Notes under the pieces: generated by a model
Told to the model about the DNA's origin: nothing
What the model saw: the letters and a program-made list of their open reading frames with translations, nothing else
Databases searched by the model: none
Assembly: GCA_946415695.1 (NCBI GenBank)
Contig: CAMKTM010000025.1
Span: 1-16,254 of the forward strand
Reading direction: 5' to 3'
DNA length: 16,254 nucleotides
From: an uncultured Prevotellaceae bacterium
Lineage (GTDB): Bacteria > Bacteroidota > Bacteroidia > Bacteroidales > Bacteroidaceae
Program-made: the position numbers and the translations under genes
Part shown: positions 7,292 to 15,769 of the stretch, in pieces
Layout: every line of letters begins with the position of its first letter
How positions within the stretch are numbered: position 1 is the stretch's first letter

Positions 7292-7335
7292 AAACAGACA
7301 AGTTCTCTTGCTTAATGCGCAGAACTTGTCTGTTT
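7292..7335 (-). terminator. Rho-independent-type terminator of the polysaccharide export operon
   Basis: AAACAGACAAGTTCT at 7292-7306 pairs perfectly with 7321-7335 over 15 bases, with a 14-base loop. Read on the minus strand, the second arm runs into TTTTTG, giving the U-tract of an intrinsic terminator. It lies about 20 nt past the stop of the kinase gene. Confidence 0.8.
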
Positions 7336-7355
7336 AGCTGTTTCTGAACTGTCTG

Positions 7356-9788
7356 TTATTTACGCGGGAAGAGTTTTTTCCACAGACTCTTTTTCTTCTT
7401 CTTGTCGCTGCCATAGCCATAGCCGTAACCATAGCCGTAGCCATAACCGTAACCATAGCCGTACTTCTTGCTCTTGATGCGGCTGTCGTTGATGACGATG
7501 CAGAGGTGGTTGAACTTCTTTTCCTGATGCAGACGCTCGAGTTCAGGCAGATAGCGACGGTCAACCTTTGTCTCGCGAAGGACGTAGATGGTCAGGTCGG
7601 CCACACGGTTGACGATGCCGGCATCGGCAACCACCTGTGCAGGAACATTATCGATAATGATATAGTCATACTTTTTCTTCAGTTCCTCAATACACTGCTC
7701 CAAGCGATTGCTCATCAGGAGCTCTGTGGGGTTAGGTGCTACGATGCCTGCAGGCAGGATGTCGAGGTTACATTCTTTGCTCTTCGTAACAATCAGGCTA
7801 TTCAGGTCATCGACGTTTCCTGAGAGATAGGACGTAAGGCCATGCTGACTCTCCATGGCAGAGAGACGGCTTCTTGTGCGCTTACGAATATCGGCATCGA
7901 TGAGTACGACTTTCTTGCCTGTCAGTCCAAGCGTAGCGGCGAAGTTACCGCTGATGAACGTCTTGCCTTCTCCAGGCATGGTGCTGGTGAGCATTATCAC
8001 ACGCGCATCCTTGTTGATGAAAGGCATGTTGAAGCGTATCATGCGGAATGCCTCGGCAATGGCCTCATCCTTCTGTCCGTCAACGATAATCTCGGAGTCG
8101 AGGATGCCCGACTTGCTGTGAGGAACTTCGCCAAGAATGGGAATAGTGGTAAACTTCTCAATATCCTTGCGCCCATGCACTGAGACGTCGAAGAACTTCT
8201 TCAACTGGAAATAGAGGAAGGGGATGAGGATTCCAAGGATGAAGGCCATCATCATAATGACCATTTTGCGGGGCGAGACAGGAACCCGACTGCCGAACGG
8301 CTGCTCAACGACACGAATGTTGGCCTCCGTAATGGCAAGCTGCAGAGCCGTCTCCTCGCGCTTGTTGAGCAGATAGGTGTAGAGCGTCTCCTTGATGGTT
8401 TGCTGACGTGCGATGTCGATGACCTTCTTCTCTTTCTGAGGAACAGATTGCAAGCTGCCCATGAGTCCGGCCTCTTCCTTCTTAGCCTTCTCCACCTGCA
8501 ACTTGAGGCTGGAGCTGTAGCCTTTGAGCGAAGCAAGTACGGTGGTTCGCATCTGCTCGAGGTTGCGGTCCATGTCCTGAATGGTGGGACTGTTCTCGGA
8601 GGTGTTCTCCGCCAAGCGGTTGCGCTGCAGCATCAACTGGTTATAATTGTTGATCTGCGACGCGATGCCCGTATCGCTGATACCGCCCATCGTCGGGATA
8701 AGGTTGTTGCCCGAGATGTTCGACGTGAGGTAATCAACAAGGTACTGTATCATCGAGTACTGCGTCTCTGCCTGCACGGTGCGCTGGCGGGCAGTGCTGC
8801 TCTGAGCGATGTAAGCTTCGCTGCTGGCCTTGATGTCCACCAGACCGCTGCTTTGCTTGAACTCTGCCATTTTGCCTTCCACTTCGCTCAATTCGGAATG
8901 GATAAGGGAGATACGGTCCTCGATGAACTCTGATGTGCTCTTGGCAATCTGGTTCTTGTCGTCGATGATGCTGCGCTTGTAAGCATCAAGCAGGCCGCTG
9001 AGGATGTCGTCGGCACGCTGGATGTTTGTGTCCGTGCAGGTGATGCGAACCAAGGTGCTTTCCTTGTCAATCTCGCTGCTGGTCACTTTGTTGAACAACA
9101 TAATGGCTGCATCCTCCTGACTGATGCGCTGAACATTGATTGACTGACCGACGAAATTCTCGAGCCTGTCCTCATTGGGACTTGCGATGAAATCGCCGAA
9201 GGGCGTCTTCACAGCCTTGCCCCACTCCACCTTTGCCGTAAAGTCTGACTCTTCCATAGGAATGCCATACTTCACTTCGGAAATGGTGCCGCCTTCCTTG
9301 CCGTCCAGGGTAAACATGAAGTTTGCCGGCACCTGAAACTCTGTAATGAAGTTTACGGTGAAAGGACGGTTGTTGTAGAGCGAGACATTCCGCAAGCCGG
9401 AACGCACGTTGTACATGACATCGAGCTGAAGGTTTCTTGCCACTTCTTGAGCAAGCTGGAAAGAATGCAGGATATAAACCTCGTTCTTAACACTCGCCCC
9501 GGCAAGCACGCCATTAAGCTGCATCAGAGCATCGGTGCTTATATTCGAGCGTCTTGCGCCACCTTGTCCATTGTCATCCTTAACAAGCATCACTGCCTGC
9601 CGCTGATAAACGTTCGACAACGTAGCAAGATAAAGACGAGCTACTGCCAAACAGATTACAACCGAAATGAGGAACCACACCCAATTGGCGACAAAGGTGT
9701 CAAGAACATCGCGCAATGAAAGTGTCTCATCTATGCCCGTGTTCCTTGTATTGCGCTTACGAGCTGAATTATTATTGTTTGCTTCCAT
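7356..9788 (-). CDS. Polysaccharide co-polymerase / tyrosine autokinase (Wzz domain fused to BY-kinase)
   Basis: This 810-residue inner-membrane protein controls chain length and export of an exopolysaccharide or capsule, working with the Wza-like lipoprotein encoded 45 nt upstream. Membrane segments lie at about 34-54 and 508-528. The periplasmic region between them contains Wzz-like sequence near the N-terminus and coiled-coil-like sequence at about 285-460. The cytoplasmic BY-kinase has Walker A (TMPGEGKT, 603-610), Walker A' (VVLIDADIR, 627-635) and Walker B (YDYIIIDN, 707-714). The tail at 776-793 is nine uninterrupted Tyr-Gly pairs, then a lysine run and a basic end. Clustered C-terminal tyrosines are the autophosphorylation sites in this family. 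No cognate phosphatase gene is in the window. Confidence 0.93.
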   Translation of the reverse strand: MEANNNNSARKRNTRNTGIDETLSLRDVLDTFVANWVWFLISVVICLAVARLYLATLSNVYQRQAVMLVKDDNGQGGARRSNISTDALMQLNGVLAGASVKNEVYILHSFQLAQEVARNLQLDVMYNVRSGLRNVSLYNNRPFTVNFITEFQVPANFMFTLDGKEGGTISEVKYGIPMEESDFTAKVEWGKAVKTPFGDFIASPNEDRLENFVGQSINVQRISQEDAAIMLFNKVTSSEIDKESTLVRITCTDTNIQRADDILSGLLDAYKRSIIDDKNQIAKSTSEFIEDRISLIHSELSEVEGKMAEFKQSSGLVDIKASSEAYIAQSSTARQRTVQAETQYSMIQYLVDYLTSNISGNNLIPTMGGISDTGIASQINNYNQLMLQRNRLAENTSENSPTIQDMDRNLEQMRTTVLASLKGYSSSLKLQVEKAKKEEAGLMGSLQSVPQKEKKVIDIARQQTIKETLYTYLLNKREETALQLAITEANIRVVEQPFGSRVPVSPRKMVIMMMAFILGILIPFLYFQLKKFFDVSVHGRKDIEKFTTIPILGEVPHSKSGILDSEIIVDGQKDEAIAEAFRMIRFNMPFINKDARVIMLTSTMPGEGKTFISGNFAATLGLTGKKVVLIDADIRKRTRSRLSAMESQHGLTSYLSGNVDDLNSLIVTKSKECNLDILPAGIVAPNPTELLMSNRLEQCIEELKKKYDYIIIDNVPAQVVADAGIVNRVADLTIYVLRETKVDRRYLPELERLHQEKKFNHLCIVINDSRIKSKKYGYGYGYGYGYGYGYGYGSDKKKKKSLWKKLFPRK
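7410..7463 (-). repeat. Hexanucleotide microsatellite encoding (Tyr-Gly)9
   Basis: The 54-base tract is nine in-frame copies of a TAY-GGN hexamer, with synonymous variation between units. Gain or loss of a unit would keep the frame and change the number of tyrosines in the kinase tail. Confidence 0.9.
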
Positions 9789-9833
9789 ATTCTAAAGTTA
9801 AAGATAAAAGCGAATGGGGGAAAGCCACTCTGA

Positions 9834-10670
9834 TTATTTCCTTGTAAGTGCAACAACAAGAGAAACCACGCTGACAATCATGCCGACAACGGTACTGCCG
9901 ACGGACAACCATGTGTAGCTGGTGCTACCCTTCACGCGCTGGCTCTTGTTAGGCTGAACGTAAACGACATCATTCTGCTGCAAATAATAGGCAGGCGAAT
10001 TGAACACGGCCTGATTGTCAAGCAGATTGATCTCATAGGCTCTTCGCTGACCATTCTCTTCTCGAATAACAAGGACATTGTCACGATACGCACTATTCGT
10101 CAAGTCACCAGCTTTGCCCAGCGCCTCGAGAATGGTAAGACGTTCTCCCTGATAAGTCTGTGTTCCCGGATTCCTGACATCGCCAATAACCGTTACCTTG
10201 AAGCTCATTATCTTTGTGTTGACCACGGCATCGTTGATATAACCTTCTTCAATCATGCGCTTCTGAATCATGGCGGAAATCTCGCCTGTCGTCATGCCAC
10301 CCACATGAATCCTGCCGAAAATGGGGAACTCAATGTTTCCTTCCTTATCCACACGGAAATATGAAACACCGGAAGACACGTTAATTGTATTTGTTCCTAC
10401 TGAGGAGTTATTACCGCCACCGATAAGCGTGTTATTGTTGAACCTGGCAATCAGTTCTGCATCTTTACTTGCAACAGAAATGGCAAGCTGGTCGTCAGGC
10501 TGCGTGCGCAACTCTATGTAATCATTTATCTCCCGGGGAAGGGCATAAGCCGTTGTGGCGCCCTGCAGATAAATCATCTTTTTATTTGACACACAAGAAG
10601 TCATTATGCACGAGCATAAAGCACAAGAAAGGAGTAACTTGCTAATTGGTAAATGTTTTGTCTTTTTCAT
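9834..10670 (-). CDS. Wza-like polysaccharide export lipoprotein
   Basis: This 278-residue protein has a lipoprotein signal ending in MTSC, with Cys26 the likely lipidation site (LCSC ending at Cys21 is a weaker alternative). A Poly_export domain spans about 50-155, including YIELRTQPDDQLAISV at 51-66 and DKEGNIEFPIFG at 108-119. An SLBB domain follows at about 158-240, with VIGDVRNPGTQTY at 161-173 and LEALGKAGDLT at 181-191. A hydrophobic segment at 254-276 ends in a basic tip. It is shorter than E. coli Wza (about 380 residues) and probably lacks the full C-terminal barrel helix. It forms or supports the outer-membrane export pore and is the first gene of the operon with the kinase. Confidence 0.9.
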   Translation of the reverse strand: MKKTKHLPISKLLLSCALCSCIMTSCVSNKKMIYLQGATTAYALPREINDYIELRTQPDDQLAISVASKDAELIARFNNNTLIGGGNNSSVGTNTINVSSGVSYFRVDKEGNIEFPIFGRIHVGGMTTGEISAMIQKRMIEEGYINDAVVNTKIMSFKVTVIGDVRNPGTQTYQGERLTILEALGKAGDLTNSAYRDNVLVIREENGQRRAYEINLLDNQAVFNSPAYYLQQNDVVYVQPNKSQRVKGSTSYTWLSVGSTVVGMIVSVVSLVVALTRK

Positions 10671-10693
10671 TTTATTTCAAACAATTTTGAGCG

Positions 10694-10701
10694 CAAAATT
10701 A
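10694..10701 (-). promoter_or_regulatory. Promoter -7 element of the export operon
   Basis: Read on the minus strand, these bases are TAATTTTG, a full match to TAnnTTTG, ending 23 nt before the ATG of the export lipoprotein. I could not find a good TTTG 19-21 bases further upstream, so only half of the consensus supports it. Confidence 0.5.
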
Positions 10702-10817
10702 CTAAAAAATTATCAGAAAGGCTCATCTTAAAAGAAAAAAACTTGCTTTAATTGCAATTATTGCACAGAAATAGCTAACTTGCAGGCGAATTATGCGAAA
10801 AGCCACGACAAAAGTCT

Positions 10818-11306
10818 ATGAAAAAACTCTCTATCCGCCCACTTTTAGCTCTTTGCTTCCTGCTCCTTGTCCCTCAATCTTTTTCTCAGGAACTATTAAA
10901 AGGCAACGCGTCATACTACTCCGATAAGCTTCATGGCCGCCGCATGGCGAACGGGGAGCTTTATCATCGGGACAGCATGACGTGTGCACACCAGAAATTT
11001 CCTTTCGGCACGTTGCTGAAAGTCCGGAATCCGCTCAACGACCGCACCGTTGTTGTGCGCGTCACAGACCGCGGCCCATACTCGAAGCGTTTTATCCTCG
11101 ACCTGAGCAGAGCAGCAGCCCGCGAGCTGGACATCATCAGGGCAGGCTTCACCATGGTAGAGATTACGCCCTACCATCCGGGCGAAGTTCCTTACCGTGC
11201 AGAGAAGGACAGCATCCCCGAGATACCGGAACTCGACCTGCACTACACGCCCACTGCCACTTATCCTGACCCTGCCTGGCAGCGTGACACTACAGAGATT
11301 GATTAA
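10818..11306 (+). CDS. rlpA: RlpA-like septal ring lytic transglycosylase family protein
   Basis: This 162-residue secreted protein has a signal peptide ending near residue 23 (PQSFS|QE) with no lipobox cysteine, so it is probably periplasmic rather than a lipoprotein. The double-psi beta-barrel core covers about residues 28-118. Hallmarks are GNASYYSDKLHGRRMANGE at 29-47, FPFGTLLKVRN at 61-71, VTDRGP at 82-87 with Asp84, and FILDLSRAAA at 92-101 with Asp95. Some family members cleave peptidoglycan glycan strands lacking stem peptides; whether this one is active is not shown. There is no SPOR domain, unlike many RlpA proteins. Only a weak promoter-like match (TTG at 10752, TAACTTG at 10776) lies upstream. 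It converges on the sulfatase gene with a 15-nt gap. Confidence 0.85.
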   Translation: MKKLSIRPLLALCFLLLVPQSFSQELLKGNASYYSDKLHGRRMANGELYHRDSMTCAHQKFPFGTLLKVRNPLNDRTVVVRVTDRGPYSKRFILDLSRAAARELDIIRAGFTMVEITPYHPGEVPYRAEKDSIPEIPELDLHYTPTATYPDPAWQRDTTEID

Positions 11307-11321
11307 GAGAGGGCCTTAACA

Positions 11322-14312
11322 TTACTTTTGCACGAACTTCCTTCCTTGCTGTACACGAAGGCCTTTTGCGTGTTTCGTTACAGGACGGCCCTGAAGATCA
11401 AAGCATTTTCGATTTGACGATTTACGATTTATGATTTCATCTTCGTCTGGGAATGCTTTTAAGGCAGTGGCAATGCCTTCGGGAGCTTCGGCAAGCGTCC
11501 AAAAGGAACGGTGGTTGGTGCCTGCTGTGGCAGCGTATGTCTGAACGAGGCAATCCGCCTGATTGCTTTCGGCACGAAGATTAAGGCCAATGGTGCCAGA
11601 CGTAAAGTCGTGAGGTGTGACGGAAGTGCAGGCGAAACCATAGCGACCGCCTTCGCTTGTCTGTGCCGCCACATAGTATTCCACGCCCTCATTGCCCATT
11701 GTGACCGCCTTACCTGATTCCTTCGCATAGCCTTGAATGTAGCGTCCTGTCAAGAGGTTGCGGACATAATAGCATTGGGCATTTCCCGTAGGCACGAAAA
11801 TCCAACAAGCCGCATCGCCGACACTTGCCTCACAGGAAATGCGGTCGTCGCTTTCTTTGTTGTCAACCATATAGGCTGGCGTGCCGGAGAAGTTGCGAAT
11901 GGTATAAGCCTGATCCTTCAGGGGCCAATTATCGACAGGTGGTTCGTCGCCTCCTCCACCGGGATAATAGGGAGAGGGGTCGAAGGTGCCAGCCTGAATC
12001 TGACGTATTTCTTCGGCAGAAAGTATGCCTTTGAAGAACCAGGCATCGTCGATGTAGCCTTTGAAGTAGTCCTTTCCTGCCTTGTGGCCGCCGATGCGGA
12101 AGCCGCCGGTGCACGTCTCGAAAGCACCTGTTGCCAAAGTGCAGTCACGTTCCCCATTTATATAATAGGTAATGCTCTGGCTGACAGGGTCGCAGACGAT
12201 AGCTACATGCTGCCAGGTGCCGGGCTTCAGCGAGCCAGCCGAGGCGCGGTGTTGGCTGCCGCCAAGGAAATTGTTATAGAGGAAAGTGGGCGTGCCGCCT
12301 GATGTCGGTGCTTCTGCTCGTCCATAGAGGAAGATGCGTCCGGTGCCTGCATTGTCTTTCTGAGCAAGGATTACCTCGTCGCGGAAATAGATGCCGTTAT
12401 CTGTCTGGTTGCTGGCATTGGGTGCCTCAGTGTTCTCGTCATAGACCCAGGCGCAGAAGGTTGTCTGTGTGGTGCGGGTGTCGAAGATACCGGTGATGTT
12501 CAGGTCTGCATACTGTGCATTTCCGTTGAGATGCAGTGCCTGGCCGGTTTTTCCCGTGCCGTAAGTAACGCCGTTGGCACTTGGCGTAAGGGTGTACTTG
12601 GCAGGCGATTCATCGGTAAGATTGCCGTCGAAGGGATAGTGGAAGATGAGTTCGGTCGTTGTCTCGGGGATGTCATCAGCCACATTCAGTCCGACGCTCT
12701 TTGCCCAAGTGTTCCATAGGCTCTTCATCTCGCGCACCTTTTCGGGATATTCTGCTGCTACGTTGTTTGTCTCGGAGAGGTCGTGGGCTAGGTCGAAGAG
12801 CTGCCAGCCGCCATTTGCCAGCGCGGTGAGGCGCCAGTTGCCTTTGCGGATGGCTTTACCGTTCTCGTGTTCCCAGTACATCGTACGCTCGTCGTCCCAG
12901 CTCTCTTTCTCCTGAAGCAGGGGGACGAAGCTGCGTGCCTCTTCGCAGAGCGGCTTGATGCTGTTGCCGCCATAGAAGGAAGGATAGTCTGCTCCGGCAA
13001 GTTCAAGACAGGTCGGCATGACGTCGAGGAAGCTGCAGGGTTGCGACATGACGGTGCCCTCTTTGTCCTTTGCCATGCCGGCAGGCCAATGTACGATGGT
13101 TGGAGCTGCTGTTCCGCCATGGAACTGGGTTGTCTTCCAGTAACGGAAAGGCGTGTTGACGGCTCCAGCCCAACCTGTATGCAGATAATTATAGGTGAGC
13201 TGACCGCCGGGGACAGCTGCATTGTGCACCACCATCTGTCCGCTACGAGTACGGTCGTGGCGGTCGAATTCGCCGATGTTGTAGTTCTCGCTCGATGCGC
13301 CATTGTCGGAGGTGAAGATGATGAGGGTATTGTCGAAGATGCCTCTGCGCTTCAGTTCGTCGATGATGCGCCCTATGTTCTGGTCCACGCAGTCAACCAT
13401 AGCGGCATGCACCTCCATGTTGGCTGCCTGGAAAGCCTTGTTCGTCTCGTCTTCCCACTTTCGTCCGGAGGCATTGGTGGCGACGGGCATCTCGTCAGGA
13501 TTGATAAGGCCGAGCTCCTGCATCCTCTGGTAGCGACGCTGTCGCAGGACGTCCCAACCATCATCGTACTTTCCTTTGTACTTCGCTATGTCCTGAGGCT
13601 TTGCCTGAACGGGCCAGTGCGGTTCCTGGAAAGCGACGTACATGAAGAAGGGCTTGCCGTCGGCAGTCATTTCGTCCATCATGTCGATGGCTTTGTCTGC
13701 CACGAAGTCGGCGTAGTAGAAGTTCTCGGGTATGCTTTCCGTGAAGATGGGTTCTTCGTTGTGCACGAGGGAGAAGGGATCGAAGTGGTCTGTCACACCC
13801 CAGATGGTGCCCCAGTGCTGGTCGAAGCCTCGGTTGCAGGGATAGGTGTCAATGGGTGCGAAGGGACGGTTGTCGAAGTAGCTCTGGTGGGAGAGCCACT
13901 TCATCTGGTCGTCTCTGTTGCCGATGCCTTGTGTGAGCGATAGGTGCCACTTGCCGCTCATGCCGGTGTGGTAGCCTGCATCGCGGAGCGCTTCGGGGAT
14001 GGTGACGCAGTCTTTCGTGAGGCTGAGGCCCATGCCTGTGATGCCGACGGTCTGTGCGTAGCGTCCGGTCAGGAGCTGGGCTCGCGATGGGCAGCTGCGG
14101 CCTGAGTTGTAGAACTGCGTGAAGCGCATACCGGAAGCGGCAAGCGCATTGAGATTTGGACTTTCCACTTCTCCGCCGAAGCATTCGAGGTCGGAGTAGC
14201 CCATGTCGTCAACGACGATGAGCATGATGTTGGGGCGCTGTGCCTGCTGGGCAGAAGCAATTGCCGGCAGAAGTGTCGGCAATGCTGTAAGGGCGCGATG
14301 AAACTTCTTCAT
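11322..14312 (-). CDS. Secreted multidomain sulfatase (S1 type) with LamG-like and repeat-family C-terminal domains
   Basis: This 996-residue protein has a signal peptide to about residue 21. The formylglycine-dependent sulfatase domain covers about 26-545: metal-binding VVDD at 33-36; the signature SCPSRAQLLTGRY at 73-85; GKWHL at 120-124; TSDNG at 335-339; and the downstream TPFRYWKTTQFHGG at 387-400. The modified residue would be Ser73 (S-x-P-S-R form), so activity should need a radical-SAM maturase rather than the oxygen-dependent enzyme. A LamG/concanavalin-like domain follows at about 555-780, then a Gly/Pro linker, then a third copy (801-942) of the domain repeated in the neighbouring protein. 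The tail at 970-996 resembles a type IX secretion sorting tail. It lies 23 nt after the upstream gene, so co-transcription is likely. Substrate unknown. Confidence 0.93.
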   Translation of the reverse strand: MKKFHRALTALPTLLPAIASAQQAQRPNIMLIVVDDMGYSDLECFGGEVESPNLNALAASGMRFTQFYNSGRSCPSRAQLLTGRYAQTVGITGMGLSLTKDCVTIPEALRDAGYHTGMSGKWHLSLTQGIGNRDDQMKWLSHQSYFDNRPFAPIDTYPCNRGFDQHWGTIWGVTDHFDPFSLVHNEEPIFTESIPENFYYADFVADKAIDMMDEMTADGKPFFMYVAFQEPHWPVQAKPQDIAKYKGKYDDGWDVLRQRRYQRMQELGLINPDEMPVATNASGRKWEDETNKAFQAANMEVHAAMVDCVDQNIGRIIDELKRRGIFDNTLIIFTSDNGASSENYNIGEFDRHDRTRSGQMVVHNAAVPGGQLTYNYLHTGWAGAVNTPFRYWKTTQFHGGTAAPTIVHWPAGMAKDKEGTVMSQPCSFLDVMPTCLELAGADYPSFYGGNSIKPLCEEARSFVPLLQEKESWDDERTMYWEHENGKAIRKGNWRLTALANGGWQLFDLAHDLSETNNVAAEYPEKVREMKSLWNTWAKSVGLNVADDIPETTTELIFHYPFDGNLTDESPAKYTLTPSANGVTYGTGKTGQALHLNGNAQYADLNITGIFDTRTTQTTFCAWVYDENTEAPNASNQTDNGIYFRDEVILAQKDNAGTGRIFLYGRAEAPTSGGTPTFLYNNFLGGSQHRASAGSLKPGTWQHVAIVCDPVSQSITYYINGERDCTLATGAFETCTGGFRIGGHKAGKDYFKGYIDDAWFFKGILSAEEIRQIQAGTFDPSPYYPGGGGDEPPVDNWPLKDQAYTIRNFSGTPAYMVDNKESDDRISCEASVGDAACWIFVPTGNAQCYYVRNLLTGRYIQGYAKESGKAVTMGNEGVEYYVAAQTSEGGRYGFACTSVTPHDFTSGTIGLNLRAESNQADCLVQTYAATAGTNHRSFWTLAEAPEGIATALKAFPDEDEIINRKSSNRKCFDLQGRPVTKHAKGLRVQQGRKFVQK
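11411..11438 (-). repeat. Short degenerate repeat in the linker before the sulfatase's C-terminal tail
   Basis: On the plus strand the run is CGATTTGA, CGATTTA, CGATTTA, TGATTT, a 7-8 base period. On the coding strand it encodes I-I-N-R-K-S-S-N-R-K, joining the third repeat-family domain to the terminal sorting-like tail. Confidence 0.6.
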
Positions 14313-14335
14313 GGCCTATGTGTTTATGTTATGAA

Positions 14336-15769
14336 TTAATAGAGGACTTTCTTACCGCCTACTATGTTGATGCCGCGCTGCATCTTCTGGATGCGCTGAC
14401 CTGCGAGGTTGTAGATAACGTCGTTAAAGTCTTTAGAGTCCTTAAGGTCTTTAATGTCAGTTGCGTCATCGCCCTCGAAGTAGAAGGCCTTCACACCTGC
14501 GCTGCTGGTGATATAAGCCTTGCCGGCGGAAATGGTTGTGCCTGTTGCAACTTGATAGAAGCCTGTCTCGCCGCCGACTTGTGCCAGGATGTACTGCGAA
14601 CCATCGGCGGTGATGCCCGTAGATGCTTCTAAATCGTTGTTTGAGAAGTCGCTTGTAGCTGTCTTGGCGATGGTGGCAAAGAGGTTGCCCTTGAGGATAA
14701 CGGCCTCTCCTGCAGGCACGTCGCTCACTTCAGCAAGGCTGACATAAGAGCCACTTACTTTGCCTATAAATGCCTGAGCACCAAGGATGACGACATCCTC
14801 CGTAGCGCAATAGGTGGCATAGCCTGCTGCGGTGATGCTCTGCGGCTCCAGTTCGGTGAACTTCCAGAAGGAGCGGTGGTTTTGTCCTGCTTTGGCAGCG
14901 AAGGTCTGAACGATATTGTCGTTGCGCCAGTTCCAGCCGATGCAACCGTCGGTGAACGCCGTGTTGCTCATGTCTGCTGAAGTCAGGCCGAAGCAATCCT
15001 GACCTTCCTGGTCGCTGCAGTTCACGATGACGTATGCCACAGGAGTAGAACCCATCGTGATTGCCACTTCAGCTGATGTGGCACAAGCCTGTGCATAGCG
15101 GCCCGTCAGCACATTCTTCACATAGAACTGACCGTTGCCTGCGTCCTCGAACTGCCAAAGGCTGGCATTGTCGAGGCCGCCCATCGCGAGTTCGTTGCCA
15201 CCGTTGTCCTTGATATAGACATTGTTGTCGTTGCGATTGGACATCGTATAGACCTTGCTTGTGCTGATGACCATCGGCGGCGTCACAAGGGTGAGCTTCC
15301 AGAAAGAGCGGTGGTTGGTGCCTGCTGCAGCTGCGAAAGTCTGTACGGTATTATCGCCTTTCCAGTTCCAACCCACGCAGCCGCTGGTGAACTCGGTATT
15401 GCTCTCGTTGGTAGAGGTAATGCCGAACATGTCGGTACCCTCAACGGAACATTCCTTCACACGGTACTCCACGGGGGCGTTGCCCATCGTCACGTTGACC
15501 TCAGTCGAAGTGCTGCACTGCTGGGCATAACGGCCTGTCTTCTTGTTCTTCAGGTAGTAGCAGCCTTCATTGCCTGTCGCGATGAATTGCCAGTAGCAAG
15601 CATCGTCGAAGCCACCCAGCTGGATGATATCGACACCTGTGTCCTTGACATAGAGATTCACATCATTGCGATTGGAAATGGTGTAATACTGGCCGTCCTC
15701 GATGGTGAGGGCGAACATGGTCTGTGCTGCGCAGAAGGCTGCAAAGAGAAGAAGTAAAACTTTTTTCAT
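14336..15769 (-). CDS. Secreted protein with two copies of an NHRSFW-signature domain; likely glycan-binding
   Basis: This 477-residue protein has a signal peptide (MKKVLLLLFAAFCAAQTMFA). Two tandem domains occupy about 27-160 and 173-304. Each has YTxSN near the start, WQF, a YVKN...TGRYAQ block, TMG, FTSG/FTDG-x-x-GWNW, and closes with VQTFAA...AG-x-NHRSFWK. A third copy is in the sulfatase. Size and internal aromatic pattern suggest a beta-trefoil or ricin-like fold, but this is inference and I recognise no named family. Residues 310-432 (starting ITAAGYATYCA, with VPAGEAVILKG at 351-361) resemble a beta-rich module common before Prevotella secretion tails. The end (YNLAGQRIQKMQRGINIVGG, then KKVLY) fits a type IX sorting tail. 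First gene of the pair with the sulfatase; no catalytic motif seen. Confidence 0.75.
   Translation of the reverse strand: MKKVLLLLFAAFCAAQTMFALTIEDGQYYTISNRNDVNLYVKDTGVDIIQLGGFDDACYWQFIATGNEGCYYLKNKKTGRYAQQCSTSTEVNVTMGNAPVEYRVKECSVEGTDMFGITSTNESNTEFTSGCVGWNWKGDNTVQTFAAAAGTNHRSFWKLTLVTPPMVISTSKVYTMSNRNDNNVYIKDNGGNELAMGGLDNASLWQFEDAGNGQFYVKNVLTGRYAQACATSAEVAITMGSTPVAYVIVNCSDQEGQDCFGLTSADMSNTAFTDGCIGWNWRNDNIVQTFAAKAGQNHRSFWKFTELEPQSITAAGYATYCATEDVVILGAQAFIGKVSGSYVSLAEVSDVPAGEAVILKGNLFATIAKTATSDFSNNDLEASTGITADGSQYILAQVGGETGFYQVATGTTISAGKAYITSSAGVKAFYFEGDDATDIKDLKDSKDFNDVIYNLAGQRIQKMQRGINIVGGKKVLY
14424..14459 (-). repeat. 9-bp tandem repeat encoding a KDLKDSKD-type linker
   Basis: Four contiguous 9-base units (TTAAAGTCT, TTAGAGTCC, TTAAGGTCT, TTAATGTCA on the plus strand) encode D-I-K-D-L-K-D-S-K-D-F-N on the minus strand. 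The charged linker sits directly before the C-terminal sorting-like tail. Nine bases is three codons, so copy-number change would keep the frame. Confidence 0.8.

Noticed and set aside
12867..13943. 358-residue open frame antisense to the sulfatase
   Set aside because: It lies wholly within the sulfatase catalytic domain and has no independent support.
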